17,592 nucleotides of DNA, from NCBI GenBank assembly GCA_044346175.1, contig JBIIZQ010000030.1:1-17592 (forward strand), in the 5' to 3' direction. This document shows, piece after piece, positions 1 to 6,977 of the stretch. The translations under genes were made by a program, and so were the position numbers. Numbering within the stretch: the first letter of the stretch is position 1; every line of letters starts with the position of its first letter. Origin of the DNA: JBJTUH01 sp044346175 (lineage in GTDB: Bacteria; Cyanobacteriota; Vampirovibrionia; Vampirovibrionales; JAJTHC01). The notes under the pieces were generated by a model. The model ran no database searches. It saw nothing but the letters and a program-made list of their open reading frames with translations, and was not told where the DNA came from.

Positions 1-2
1 GA

Positions 3-179
3 ACGGCGTTGTATATGCCGACGTTATGTTGCATAAAGAATCATAGTGTACTGAGGGAGTTTTACGAGCGATTAAGGGAGAAGGGGAAGTCATTTAAGGT
101 GGCAATCGTGGCGTGTATGCGTAAGTTATTGACGATATTGAATGCGATAGCACGTGAGTATTACGCCACACTAAACTGA
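3..179 (+). CDS. IS110-family transposase, C-terminal fragment (cut by window edge)
   Basis: The frame is open from base 3 to a TGA at 177-179 and gives 58 residues (TALYMPTLCCIKNH, then REFYERLREKGKSFKVAIV, ACMRKLLTILNA). The chain ALYM...FYERL..KGK..KVA.VA.MRKLLTILNA is the hallmark ending of IS110/IS116/IS902 transposases (Transposase_20 domain). These enzymes use an N-terminal RuvC-like DEDD domain and a C-terminal serine, and recombine DNA guided by a structured bridge RNA from the element's non-coding end. Only the extreme C-terminus is visible, so I cannot tell whether the copy is intact or which subgroup (IS110 or IS1111) it belongs to. The stop falls where family members normally end, so this end is probably not truncated. 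Family assignment is confident; completeness is unknown. Confidence 0.88.
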   Translation, partial: TALYMPTLCCIKNHSVLREFYERLREKGKSFKVAIVACMRKLLTILNAIAREYYATLN

Positions 180-212
180 TACGCTTGACACAGTTGCTCC
201 CCCTGTCCTTCC

Positions 213-291
213 GTCATCCCAATGCAAGTCGGCATCGACCCCTTGTGATGTCTGATAGCCCTCTGGATGCCACAACGTCGTTCGGAATGAC
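213..291. repeat. Palindromic dispersed-repeat-like element (MITE/REP style)
   Basis: The outer arms GTCATCCC (213-220) and GGAATGAC (284-291) are complementary except at one position. Inner arms GGCATC (231-236) and GATGCC (266-271) nest within them. The GTCATYCC...GGAATGAC frame with an internal CTGGATGCC-type segment looks like intergenic dispersed repeats known from many bacterial genomes. No second copy lies in this window, so repetition is inferred from style only. It could instead be part of the IS110 right-end RNA. Confidence 0.4.
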
Positions 292-452
292 GACACATGA
301 GAGCTATCGCATGAAAATTTCCTTTCGCACGCTTGCAATGCCTCAAGGTTTGCATTTGTGCAAGAGCGTATCGCTTGTGGTAGCATAAAGCTAGTCGTGT
401 AAGGTTTTTTGTGCTGTATTGTCCATTCAGTGAAACATATCCCCGCTACCCC

Positions 453-1232
453 ATGATGCGTACTCTCTTAGACGTGCAAAGTGTCACCAAGCTCTATAGT
501 GGTAAAACGGTTTTAAAACGTATTAGCCTTTCCGTTAAAGAGGGCGAAACAGTGGCTATTATTGGGCAAAGTGGCTGCGGTAAAAGTACGCTTTTAAAAC
601 TGATTGCGGGGCTTGAAACCCCCGACCATGGTGAGATTATTCGTCATGACGACAGGCTTACCCTTATCTTTCAGTACAGTGCTTTATTTGACAGCCTAAC
701 CGTGTTTGAGAATGTCGCTTTTCCCCTGATGAACCCTCCTGATAAAAACCTCAAACAACATACACCCCCCGATGACGCTTGGCTCATTGCACAGGTTCAG
801 GAAAAGCTTGCCCTGCTAGGTCTCTCAGGGGTGGAGTGTAAATATCCAAGTGAACTTTCAGGCGGTATGCAAAAGCGGGTGAGTTTTGCCCGAGGTATTA
901 TGACAAACCCACGTATTATTCTTTATGACGAACCCACCGCAGGGCTTGACCCCATTGCATCTAAGGTACTTGAGGAATATATCGCACGCCTTGCACAGGA
1001 GCTTCAGGCTGCCAGTATCGTCGTTACGCATACTCTGAGTACCATTTTCAGAACAGCACAAAGAGTCATTATGCTACACCAAGGTAATCTCCATTGGGAG
1101 GGAACGCCTTGGGAGCTTTTAGAAGCGAAAGACCCCTTTGTACATGAGTTTATTCAAAGTGGGCTGATTCAACCTCAAGCCCCTACTGATATTTCAAAGC
1201 TTGGAGGCTCTTCCCATGCCATTTTGGGCTAA
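453..1232 (+). CDS. mlaF: MlaF/TTG2A-type ABC transporter ATP-binding protein
   Basis: This is the ATPase subunit of a MlaFEDB-like importer, predicted to power phospholipid movement between inner and outer membrane from the cytoplasmic face. All nucleotide-binding motifs are present (numbering from ATG 453): Walker A GQSGCGKST 38-46, Q-loop FQYS 73-76, signature LSGGMQKR 135-142, Walker B IILYDEP 155-161 and H-loop VTH 191-193. The stretch SALFDSLTVFENVAFPL after the Q-loop is diagnostic of the MlaF/Ttg2A/TGD3 subfamily. An in-frame GTG at 411 with AAGG six bases upstream would add 14 residues; I prefer ATG 453 because relatives begin close to it. No MlaE permease or MlaD gene is adjacent, so the partners must lie elsewhere. 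The next gene overlaps the 3' end by 17 bases, implying an operon. Confidence 0.87.
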   Translation: MMRTLLDVQSVTKLYSGKTVLKRISLSVKEGETVAIIGQSGCGKSTLLKLIAGLETPDHGEIIRHDDRLTLIFQYSALFDSLTVFENVAFPLMNPPDKNLKQHTPPDDAWLIAQVQEKLALLGLSGVECKYPSELSGGMQKRVSFARGIMTNPRIILYDEPTAGLDPIASKVLEEYIARLAQELQAASIVVTHTLSTIFRTAQRVIMLHQGNLHWEGTPWELLEAKDPFVHEFIQSGLIQPQAPTDISKLGGSSHAILG

Positions 1233-2028
1233 ACCCTTGATAAACCCACAAAGTTACTCCCGTATTGGTTTACCACTGCTTATGGCGTTGTGTTGCCTTT
1301 TGTTACCATACAAAGTCATGGCAACTATCAATCAGGTACAGCCTATTACGGCTGAGACACAAGCCAATACCAAAGAAGCTCAACTGGCAACTTGGTTTAA
1401 ACGATATCTTGTGCATAAAGAACGCTTGGGTCATTTACAAGGCGCTGCGGCACTTCAGCCTGCCTTACAAAAAAGCCTTCAAAAAGAGCAAAAAACCATC
1501 CAGCAAGGGTTTGTGACCATGGCAAAAGCTCATCCTACTTGGGCAGCACCTTGGTACTATCAAGGCTTGATTGCTTTTGATGCGATGCAATATCCACAAG
1601 CTGCCAAGTGTTTAAATACAGCACTTCTGAAACTTGAAGCAACGCCCGTAAGCGAAAAACTCGTGAACCCCGCTTATGAAGAGGTTCTCAATGCTTTAGG
1701 TACCGTGTATTGGATGCAGAAAAATTATCCTGAAGCGAAAAGTAAATTTACGCAAGTGATGAAGCTTCATACAGGGAATCCCGTGTATGCTTATAACTTG
1801 GGTACATTGCATCAATTAGAGGGAAATTTTGAAGAAGCCATTGTACAGTATCAGGAAGCCATCAAGCGCGATGACACCTATCAAAAAGCATGGTTTAATT
1901 TGGGTGTGTGCTATCAGGAGCAAAAGCGTCTTGAGGAAGCCAAAGCAGCTTTTAGGCAATGTATGAATCTTGGGATTGAAACCCTTGTCGGCCTAGAAGC
2001 AATTGCTCGTTTAGAGCATATGAAATAA
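1216..2028 (+). CDS. Exported or membrane-anchored tetratricopeptide-repeat protein
   Basis: The product has 270 residues. An N-terminal hydrophobic stretch (IGLPLLMALCCLLLPYKVMA, about residues 17-36) acts as a signal peptide or anchor and could be cleaved after VMA. Four TPR-like helix pairs follow at about 112-145, 155-188, 189-221 and 223-256, with typical features such as NLGTLHQLEGNFEEAIVQYQ and WFNLGVCYQEQKRLEEAKAA. TPR arrays are protein-docking scaffolds, and no catalytic motif is seen. ATG 1216 is chosen because GGAGG lies eight bases upstream, one of the best ribosome sites in the window; a TTG at 1201 is possible but less likely. The start lies inside the upstream ATPase gene, so translation is probably coupled. 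A role assisting the transporter in the periplasm is only suggested by position. Confidence 0.8.
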   Translation: MPFWAKPLINPQSYSRIGLPLLMALCCLLLPYKVMATINQVQPITAETQANTKEAQLATWFKRYLVHKERLGHLQGAAALQPALQKSLQKEQKTIQQGFVTMAKAHPTWAAPWYYQGLIAFDAMQYPQAAKCLNTALLKLEATPVSEKLVNPAYEEVLNALGTVYWMQKNYPEAKSKFTQVMKLHTGNPVYAYNLGTLHQLEGNFEEAIVQYQEAIKRDDTYQKAWFNLGVCYQEQKRLEEAKAAFRQCMNLGIETLVGLEAIARLEHMK

Positions 2029-2076
2029 TGGGTTTTTTAACGTTTGATGTCTTGATGAAAGTTTGAATAATTCAAT

Positions 2077-2787
2077 ATGTCCACCCCTTCCAGTACTCGT
2101 CCCTCTCTCCAAGAAACCTACGACATTCAAAGGCTCTTTAATCGTATTGCACATACCTATGACCTCTTGAACGATTGTATCTCTTTTGGCATTCATCGTC
2201 TTTGGAAGCAAGCTGCTTGTAAGCATCTTGGGTTATCGCAAGGCGGTAAAGTATTGGATGTCTGCACAGGTACGGGTGGCTTGATACCTCTTCTACAAAA
2301 AGAAGTAGGGGTACAAGGCGTGGTGACGGGGCTTGATTTTTCAGAGGGTATGTTAGAGATTGCAAAACAACGCTTTGTAAAACAAGGTAATGTGGTGCTG
2401 ATTCAAGGGGATGCGATGGCATTACCTTTTACGGATGCAAGTTTTGATGCTGCTATTATTAGCTTTGGCTTACGTAATGTGAAACAGCGTTTACGAGCCA
2501 TTCAAGAAATGGCTCGAGTGGTCAAAAAAGGCGGTCGTATCATTTGTCTTGATACCTGTGCCACACCAAAATTACCCTTCTTTTGGCTATATTTTGAAAA
2601 GTTTATGCCTTGGTGGGGTTCTTTGATTGCCCAAGACAAAATAGCTTATGACTACCTAAGCCAAAGTACAAAGCATTTTCTAACCCCTGATGAGCTTGGT
2701 GCCTTGTTTAAAGAAGCTGGCTTACAAGAGGTTACGATTGAAACGCCTTGGTTAGGTGCCTGTGTGGAAGTGTTAGGCATCAAGTAG
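2077..2787 (+). CDS. ubiE: UbiE/MenG demethylmenaquinone (or benzoquinol) C-methyltransferase
   Basis: This SAM-dependent enzyme performs the C-methylation late in menaquinone (or ubiquinone/phylloquinone) synthesis. The 236-residue length is normal for the family. The N-terminal UbiE signature FNRIAHTYDLLNDCISFGIH leads into RLWK (21-44). SAM motif I is VLDVCTGTGG (59-68), the acidic GLDFSEGML loop follows at 85-93, GDA is at 111-113, and the family motif GLRNV is at 131-135. The C-terminal YDYLSQS...FLTPDEL matches the usual YxYLxxS...F segment. Which quinone it serves cannot be told from this sequence. It lies 48 bp after the TPR gene with no terminator, so it may share that transcript. 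Its last 15 bases overlap the convergent flavoprotein gene. No clear Shine-Dalgarno sequence precedes the ATG. Confidence 0.92.
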   Translation: MSTPSSTRPSLQETYDIQRLFNRIAHTYDLLNDCISFGIHRLWKQAACKHLGLSQGGKVLDVCTGTGGLIPLLQKEVGVQGVVTGLDFSEGMLEIAKQRFVKQGNVVLIQGDAMALPFTDASFDAAIISFGLRNVKQRLRAIQEMARVVKKGGRIICLDTCATPKLPFFWLYFEKFMPWWGSLIAQDKIAYDYLSQSTKHFLTPDELGALFKEAGLQEVTIETPWLGACVEVLGIK

Positions 2788-4116
2788 CTTCACAGCGTTG
2801 GCGGTACTCCAAGCGTTTTGGAAGTTAAAGCCTCCCGTAATACCGTCAATATCAAGGAGTTCTCCAATGACGTGGATACGAGGATGTTTCTTTAGAGCCA
2901 TGCGTCCAAAATCAACGTCTTTCAAGGCAACCCCACCAGCCGTAACGAACTCTTCTTTAAAGACCCCCTTACTTGTGACCCTCCAAGGAAGGTCGCCTTT
3001 GAGCCAGCGTATGAGTGTATTACGCTGTTCTTTTTTAAGCTCACATAAAGGCGTGGATGCACTCACTTGGCATGTGGGTAGTACATAACCTTCCCAGAAA
3101 CGATGCGATAGTGTGCAACTTAAATAGGGTGGCAGTGCATTTTTAAGATGTGTTTTTGGCGAGAGGGTCTGACTCCAAGCTTGCCAAGCCTCTTGGGCTG
3201 CTTCAAAACTAAGTGAAGGCGTAAAGTCCAATGCACAGCTGGCTTGGTAATGGGTTTCTGCCAAAGCTCTCGCTGCAAAAGCAGAGGCTTTCAATACAGC
3301 GGGGCCACTCAGCCCCCAATGTGTAATGAGTACAGGGCCTTCATATTCAAACGGTTTTTTGTATCCCGCAACTGTTAACTTGACTTTCGTCTTTTGGAAG
3401 CTTACGCCAGAAAAAGTATGAAGGCTTTTATCAGGAATCCCAAATGTAAAAAGAGAAGGAACGGGAGGGACTAAGGTCACGCCCAGTTGTGTAAGTAAGG
3501 CGTATACACGTGGATTACTTCCTGTGGCAAAAACCACGTGGCGGGCATGACATGGGTGTGTATGGGTTTGATGTTGATAATGAATCTCATGAGGCATGGC
3601 GGCGAGTGCAGGTGTCACGGTTGTGACACGACACCCAGTCCATAAATGCCCTCCTAGCAGGTGATAGCGTTTTAGAAAGCAGTCAATAATGGTTTCAGAA
3701 CTGTTGGTCATGGGGAACATTCTGCCATCAGCTTCTGTATGGAGAGAAACCCCTTGGTGTGCCAACCAACGCACCATGTCTTGAGGGTTAAATTGTCGTA
3801 GTAAGTTTTTGAGTGTTTTACCGCCTCTAGGATAATTGAGTGCAAGGGTTTCCACCTCGAAGCAGTCATGGGTAACGTTACATCGCCCACCGCCAGAGAC
3901 GCGCACTTTTTGAAGAGGATGCTGACTCGCTTCTAAAATAAGCACCTTCAAAGAGGGGTTCGTTTCCAGTAACCTAATCCCACAAAAGACACCTGAGGCA
4001 CCCCCTCCGATAATGACAACATCGTAGAGAGGTACGCCATCAAGCACAGTACCCTCTTCTACAAAAGAAGAGGGTTGTAAGGTACTGTGTGTTATCGATT
4101 CAGTCTTGAATGCCAT
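2773..4116 (-). CDS. HI0933/BaiN-type NAD(P)/FAD-dependent oxidoreductase
   Basis: This flavoprotein belongs to the HI0933 (YhiN/BaiN-like) family, whose physiological substrate is unknown for most members. Evidence: Rossmann FAD motif DVVIIGGGASG (32-42), the family hallmark QKVRVSGGGRCNVTH (69-83), DGRMFPMTNSS (130-140), and near the C-terminus TAGGV followed by GELLDIDGITGGFNFQNAWS. The length of 447 is a little over typical because about 30 residues precede the FAD strand. An in-frame GTG at 4047 (residue 24) would give a more typical N-terminus, and a perfect 10-bp hairpin (4051-4075) sits just upstream of it, so the true start is debatable. ATG 4116 is 12 bp after the upstream gene's stop, arguing for co-transcription with the hypothetical protein at 4129-5430. 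The 3' end overlaps ubiE by 15 bases. Confidence 0.88.
   Translation of the reverse strand: MAFKTESITHSTLQPSSFVEEGTVLDGVPLYDVVIIGGGASGVFCGIRLLETNPSLKVLILEASQHPLQKVRVSGGGRCNVTHDCFEVETLALNYPRGGKTLKNLLRQFNPQDMVRWLAHQGVSLHTEADGRMFPMTNSSETIIDCFLKRYHLLGGHLWTGCRVTTVTPALAAMPHEIHYQHQTHTHPCHARHVVFATGSNPRVYALLTQLGVTLVPPVPSLFTFGIPDKSLHTFSGVSFQKTKVKLTVAGYKKPFEYEGPVLITHWGLSGPAVLKASAFAARALAETHYQASCALDFTPSLSFEAAQEAWQAWSQTLSPKTHLKNALPPYLSCTLSHRFWEGYVLPTCQVSASTPLCELKKEQRNTLIRWLKGDLPWRVTSKGVFKEEFVTAGGVALKDVDFGRMALKKHPRIHVIGELLDIDGITGGFNFQNAWSTANAVKLLDA
4051..4075 (-). other. Perfect hairpin inside the 5' end of the flavoprotein gene
   Basis: Arms ACCCTCTTCT (4051-4060) and AGAAGAGGGT (4066-4075) are exactly complementary around a 5-base loop. 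In the mRNA the hairpin spans about codons 14-22 of the annotated frame and ends three bases before an in-frame GTG at 4047. Its sequence resembles the convergent-junction hairpins near 9111-9217. It may be a terminator or attenuator remnant between two genes, or simply fall in a non-conserved N-terminus. Confidence 0.55.
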
Positions 4117-4128
4117 GAGGGCGATAGG

Positions 4129-5430
4129 TTAAACGTCGTCTTGTTGGTTCATCCAGCTCGTGTTGCTAGGAGAAGACATCACAAAAAGGTCAATCACTTC
4201 ACCGAGTTCAGCAGCTTTGGACTGGAAGTATTTGCTTTCATCTTGAAGCTTACGAATGAAAGTATTGTATTCATCAATTTTACGCAAGTTACTACGTACA
4301 CGGTCGAGTAAACCTGTTTGAGCATTTTGTGCTTCGCTGAGTACCTCGTCCATCGCAATGCCCATGGCTTCCATGGTGGAACGAATAATCTGCGCACCTA
4401 CTTGTTTACTGACACCTTCGGGAAGGTCGCCAATTAAACGAAGAAGGGTTTGTACATTTGAGCTAATATCGGGTTCTGTGGCAGTGGGTTGCGGTGTCAC
4501 TTCATGCCCATAATTGCTACGGGTAGGATAGACAGTCTGACCTTGGGCTGCAATGGTCACATCATTATAAGCATTCGCAGGTGCGGCATAATTCATAGCA
4601 GTGTTGGACTCCGAGTAAGAAGACGACATGGACGAAACAGAAATGAATAAGGGTTCTTGAATGGTATCAGCCTGAGGTGTATGCGGCGTATGCAGCGCTG
4701 AGGAAGCGTCATAAGTGGCTTCTGGCGACGGGATGACGGACGATGATAAGCCGTCTTCTTCTTCGTGAGAAGAAAGATTTTGTGCAAAAGGACTAAGTGT
4801 TTCTGGCTCTATTGTCACTTGAAAAGAAGAGGAGTGATTCATAGCATGAGGCTCATGGATAGGGGCAGCTTCGGGAGAGGCGGGAAGCTCCTGTGAAGAA
4901 ACATCTGACGTGAGGGCTTCTTCTAGGGCTTCCAGCTTTGCTGCGAGTGTATCGTAATCAGAAGCTGGCGTAGGGTAGTGAGGAAGGGAATTCACAATAG
5001 CGGTAGACTCTGAAGTAAAAGTCACAACAGCATCATTTGACATAGTCATTATAGAAGGCTCCACAGTAGATGGGTGAGGTAGCAGGTGTTTTTTTAAACT
5101 GTTTGATGGAGGAGTTAAACACGCAGACATCGTACATAGGGGTGTCTCTTGTGTCTCAAAAGGAAGGATATAGGCATCAGGCTGAAAAGGAAATCCTTCT
5201 GTGAGTTTATGCTGAGTAACCTCGTGAAAAGGGTGAGGACCTGTAGGCACTAGCAACAGATTTTGACCTGAAGCGTGCGGTAAGCCTACCGTAGGTGAAT
5301 GAAGGTCATGACGCAAAGGGTGCTTGACATCGACACGATAGTGTTTCCCGTCTCTTTCAGGAAGTAAAAAAGAGGGTGAAAACAAACTTGCCCACGTTTT
5401 TTGGAGCGTTTGAGTGATGTTCACTGCCAT
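4129..5430 (-). CDS. Hypothetical protein with disordered middle and conserved-looking helical C-terminal domain
   Basis: I do not recognise a named family. The 433-residue product has three parts. The first is an N-terminal stretch of about 60 residues (ITQTLQKTWASLFSPSFLLP, then basic and His-rich). The second is a long low-complexity middle (about 90-315) rich in Ser, Thr, Pro, Ala and Glu, expected to be disordered. The third is a helical C-terminal domain (about 320-425), starting near VQTLLRLIGDLPEGVSKQVG and continuing through a probable coiled coil RSNLRKIDEYNTFIRKLQDE. No transmembrane segment or catalytic motif is visible. The design (tether, linker, coiled coil) suits a scaffold or regulatory protein. 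It is the first gene of a likely two-gene unit with the flavoprotein 12 bp downstream. ATG 5430 has only a distant AAGG (about 12 bases away). Confidence 0.7.
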   Translation of the reverse strand: MAVNITQTLQKTWASLFSPSFLLPERDGKHYRVDVKHPLRHDLHSPTVGLPHASGQNLLLVPTGPHPFHEVTQHKLTEGFPFQPDAYILPFETQETPLCTMSACLTPPSNSLKKHLLPHPSTVEPSIMTMSNDAVVTFTSESTAIVNSLPHYPTPASDYDTLAAKLEALEEALTSDVSSQELPASPEAAPIHEPHAMNHSSSFQVTIEPETLSPFAQNLSSHEEEDGLSSSVIPSPEATYDASSALHTPHTPQADTIQEPLFISVSSMSSSYSESNTAMNYAAPANAYNDVTIAAQGQTVYPTRSNYGHEVTPQPTATEPDISSNVQTLLRLIGDLPEGVSKQVGAQIIRSTMEAMGIAMDEVLSEAQNAQTGLLDRVRSNLRKIDEYNTFIRKLQDESKYFQSKAAELGEVIDLFVMSSPSNTSWMNQQDDV

Positions 5431-5663
5431 AGCTGTAACAGACCTTCACGGCACACACAACACACATGTTGCTCATGATTGCAACGATACTCTTCTAAAG
5501 ATACTTAAAACAAAGTTGCATTCACAAGGGCTAATTGCGTTATAGCCATGATTTCACCCATTGCTTAACAAATTGTAACATCTCTTTGCAACCAAAGCAT
5601 CACCATGACATACGTATGATAGACAAAGGGGCTTTATACGTGCCTATTTTGTACCTATGTTGC
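5431..5663. promoter_or_regulatory. Intergenic leader of the minus-strand hypothetical gene; weak promoter candidate
   Basis: No gene is seen here. On the minus strand a TTGTGA box and a TATCTT box 18 bases apart (around 5495-5540) form a weak sigma-70-like promoter candidate for the gene starting at 5430. Short symmetric elements are GTTGC-N8-GCAAC (5468-5485) and the palindrome CATACGTATG (5609-5618). None is strong enough to name a regulator, and no obvious terminator for the gene ending at 5664 is present. Confidence 0.25.
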
Positions 5664-6296
5664 TTAGGGTTTCCATAACTCTGCCCATAAATCTTTACTC
5701 CCTTGCACGACGTGGTCAAAGGCTTGAGGGGTTCGTTGAATGACGTGAGTTTTTGCTTTGTGAAGGAGCTGACGAACCTCTCCTCGTGTCGCAAGGGTCT
5801 GGTCTCTAGCGGGTTGCAAGAAAGCGTTCATAGCCCCACGCCAATCTCCAGAATGGGTGTCTAAATAGCGACGTGCTTGGTTTGCACGAGTCCTGACAAT
5901 ATCTAATACACTGAATTGATTCGCTGCTTTTTGAATCGTTCCAGCTTTATTGAGACCTACTGGTGTATCTGAGTATGTTTTCTGAAAGAGTTTTAAAACG
6001 GCTTCACCATCGCCCCCCTTGGTAAACGCATTTTTTAAACTACGCCCTACGTCTTGCATACTTTGAGCGTTATTGAGAGCCGCTTTGGTATTTTGTAGAG
6101 CTTGTTTTACGGTGTTACGAGCAGTGGTACCTTTTCCAAAGGTCTTTTGAATTTCTTGTGCCGTCTGAGGAAATCGATGACGCAATGCCTCGCTCACGCC
6201 TTGACTCAATTCTTGGACTAACTGTCTGTTTTGAGGGCTTGCCACAGCTTTTTTGACCGTATTAAGGAGTTGTTGTCCCGCACTTTGAATTGTCAT
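5664..6296 (-). CDS. Hypothetical all-helical protein
   Basis: I do not recognise this protein. From ATG 6296 it has 210 residues, starting MTIQSAGQQLLNTVKKAVAS; a TTG at 6329 would add 11 residues but has no ribosome site. The sequence is basic, rich in Gln, Ala, Lys and Thr, and looks helical throughout, with stretches such as ARNTVKQALQNTKAALNNAQ and LQPARDQTLATRGEVRQLLH. There is no signal peptide, membrane helix, cysteine pair or catalytic motif. Two Gly-rich turns (TFGKGTTARN, KGGDGEAV) break the helices. It lies 233 bp upstream of the next minus-strand gene and diverges from aroQ, so it is probably transcribed on its own. The coding assignment rests on a long frame with protein-like composition. 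Confidence 0.65.
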   Translation of the reverse strand: MTIQSAGQQLLNTVKKAVASPQNRQLVQELSQGVSEALRHRFPQTAQEIQKTFGKGTTARNTVKQALQNTKAALNNAQSMQDVGRSLKNAFTKGGDGEAVLKLFQKTYSDTPVGLNKAGTIQKAANQFSVLDIVRTRANQARRYLDTHSGDWRGAMNAFLQPARDQTLATRGEVRQLLHKAKTHVIQRTPQAFDHVVQGSKDLWAELWKP

Positions 6297-6458
6297 GGTT
6301 AGGGTCTCTTCAGTAATGTTTTGCTTCAATCAAGGATGGAGGGTATGTTTTTAAAATATGTCTGGTATAACTTTATAAAAACAGAACCTACGTTAAAATT
6401 GCTTTTTATGCTTAAAGGAAGTATGCCTTGTGTACTTTCAGCGTGTACACTATCACGG

Positions 6459-6464
6459 TATAAT
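6459..6464 (+). promoter_or_regulatory. -10 box of a likely aroQ promoter
   Basis: A consensus TATAAT lies 39 bp before the aroQ ATG, which would give a leader of about 33 bases. No good -35 element is found at the usual distance (the bases there read near TTTCAG), so the promoter may be weak or activator-dependent. Confidence 0.5.
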
Positions 6465-6503
6465 AAGCACATACGCTCCTCAAACTAAGATGAAAGAATC
6501 CTC

Positions 6504-6977
6504 ATGATGATGCCTGATACCGCTGATACCAAAGCACTTGTGATGTGTTTAAACGGTCCCAACCTCAATTTACTGGGGCAAAGAGAACCGCATCTTTATG
6601 GACACACAACCCTAGCATCCCTTGAGGCTTCATTGATGTCTCAAGCAGACATGTTAGGAGTGCGTCTTCTGTGTTTACAAAGCAATCATGAAGGACAGCT
6701 CATTGATTGGGTGCATCAATACCGGCGTACCGCTTCAGGATGGATGATAAACGCTGGGGGCTACACCCATACAAGCATTGCCCTTGCCGATGCCTTGCGG
6801 AGTGTAGAAGCACCTATTGTTGAGGTTCATATTAGTCAGATTCACCAACGAGAGGCCTATCGTAAACATTCTTATATTGCTGAAGTCGCCCAAGGGATGA
6901 TTTGCGGCTTAGGGGTTTCGGGCTATGGCTTGGCATTGCAGTATCTATGTCAAGAAAAACGCAACACCACACCGTAA
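6504..6977 (+). CDS. aroQ: Type II 3-dehydroquinate dehydratase
   Basis: AroQ dehydrates 3-dehydroquinate to 3-dehydroshikimate, step three of the shikimate pathway, as a dodecameric cytosolic enzyme. The type II signatures are all visible: NGPNLNLLGQREPHLYG (17-33) with the catalytic loop Arg27 and Tyr32, QSNHEGQLIDWVH (59-71), INAGGYTHTS (82-91), EVHISQIHQREAYRKHSY (107-124) with His109 and Arg117, and the closing GLGVSGYGLAL. The 157-residue length is normal. INAGGYTHTS differs slightly from the usual INPGAYTHTS. The gene begins with three consecutive ATG codons (6504-6512), so the exact start is ambiguous by one or two residues. It is flanked by long non-coding stretches and appears monocistronic rather than in an aro cluster. 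Confidence 0.95.
   Translation: MMMPDTADTKALVMCLNGPNLNLLGQREPHLYGHTTLASLEASLMSQADMLGVRLLCLQSNHEGQLIDWVHQYRRTASGWMINAGGYTHTSIALADALRSVEAPIVEVHISQIHQREAYRKHSYIAEVAQGMICGLGVSGYGLALQYLCQEKRNTTP

Larger units (their letters stand above)
1..411 (+). mobile_element. Right part of an IS110-family insertion sequence; right boundary uncertain
   Basis: The transposase C-terminus at 3-179 shows that the window opens inside an IS110-type element. Members of this family lack conventional long terminal inverted repeats and make no target duplication, so the right boundary cannot be read directly; it lies somewhere between 180 and the next gene. This stretch holds an imperfect inverted pair: TGATACGCTTGACAC at 177-191 against GTGCAAGAGCGTATC at 358-372. 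It also holds a palindromic repeat at 213-291. In the IS1111 subgroup the bridge RNA comes from the non-coding region after the transposase, which is compatible with this arrangement but not shown by it. Confidence 0.5.

Noticed and set aside
185..388. 67-codon plus-strand frame and two minus-strand frames in the IS110 tail
   Set aside because: They follow the palindromic repeat on both strands, have no ribosome site, and have composition unlike a protein; they look like chance frames in structured DNA.
2798..3088. 96-codon plus-strand frame opposite the flavoprotein gene
   Set aside because: It is antisense to a well supported FAD-dependent oxidoreductase and carries no recognisable motif.
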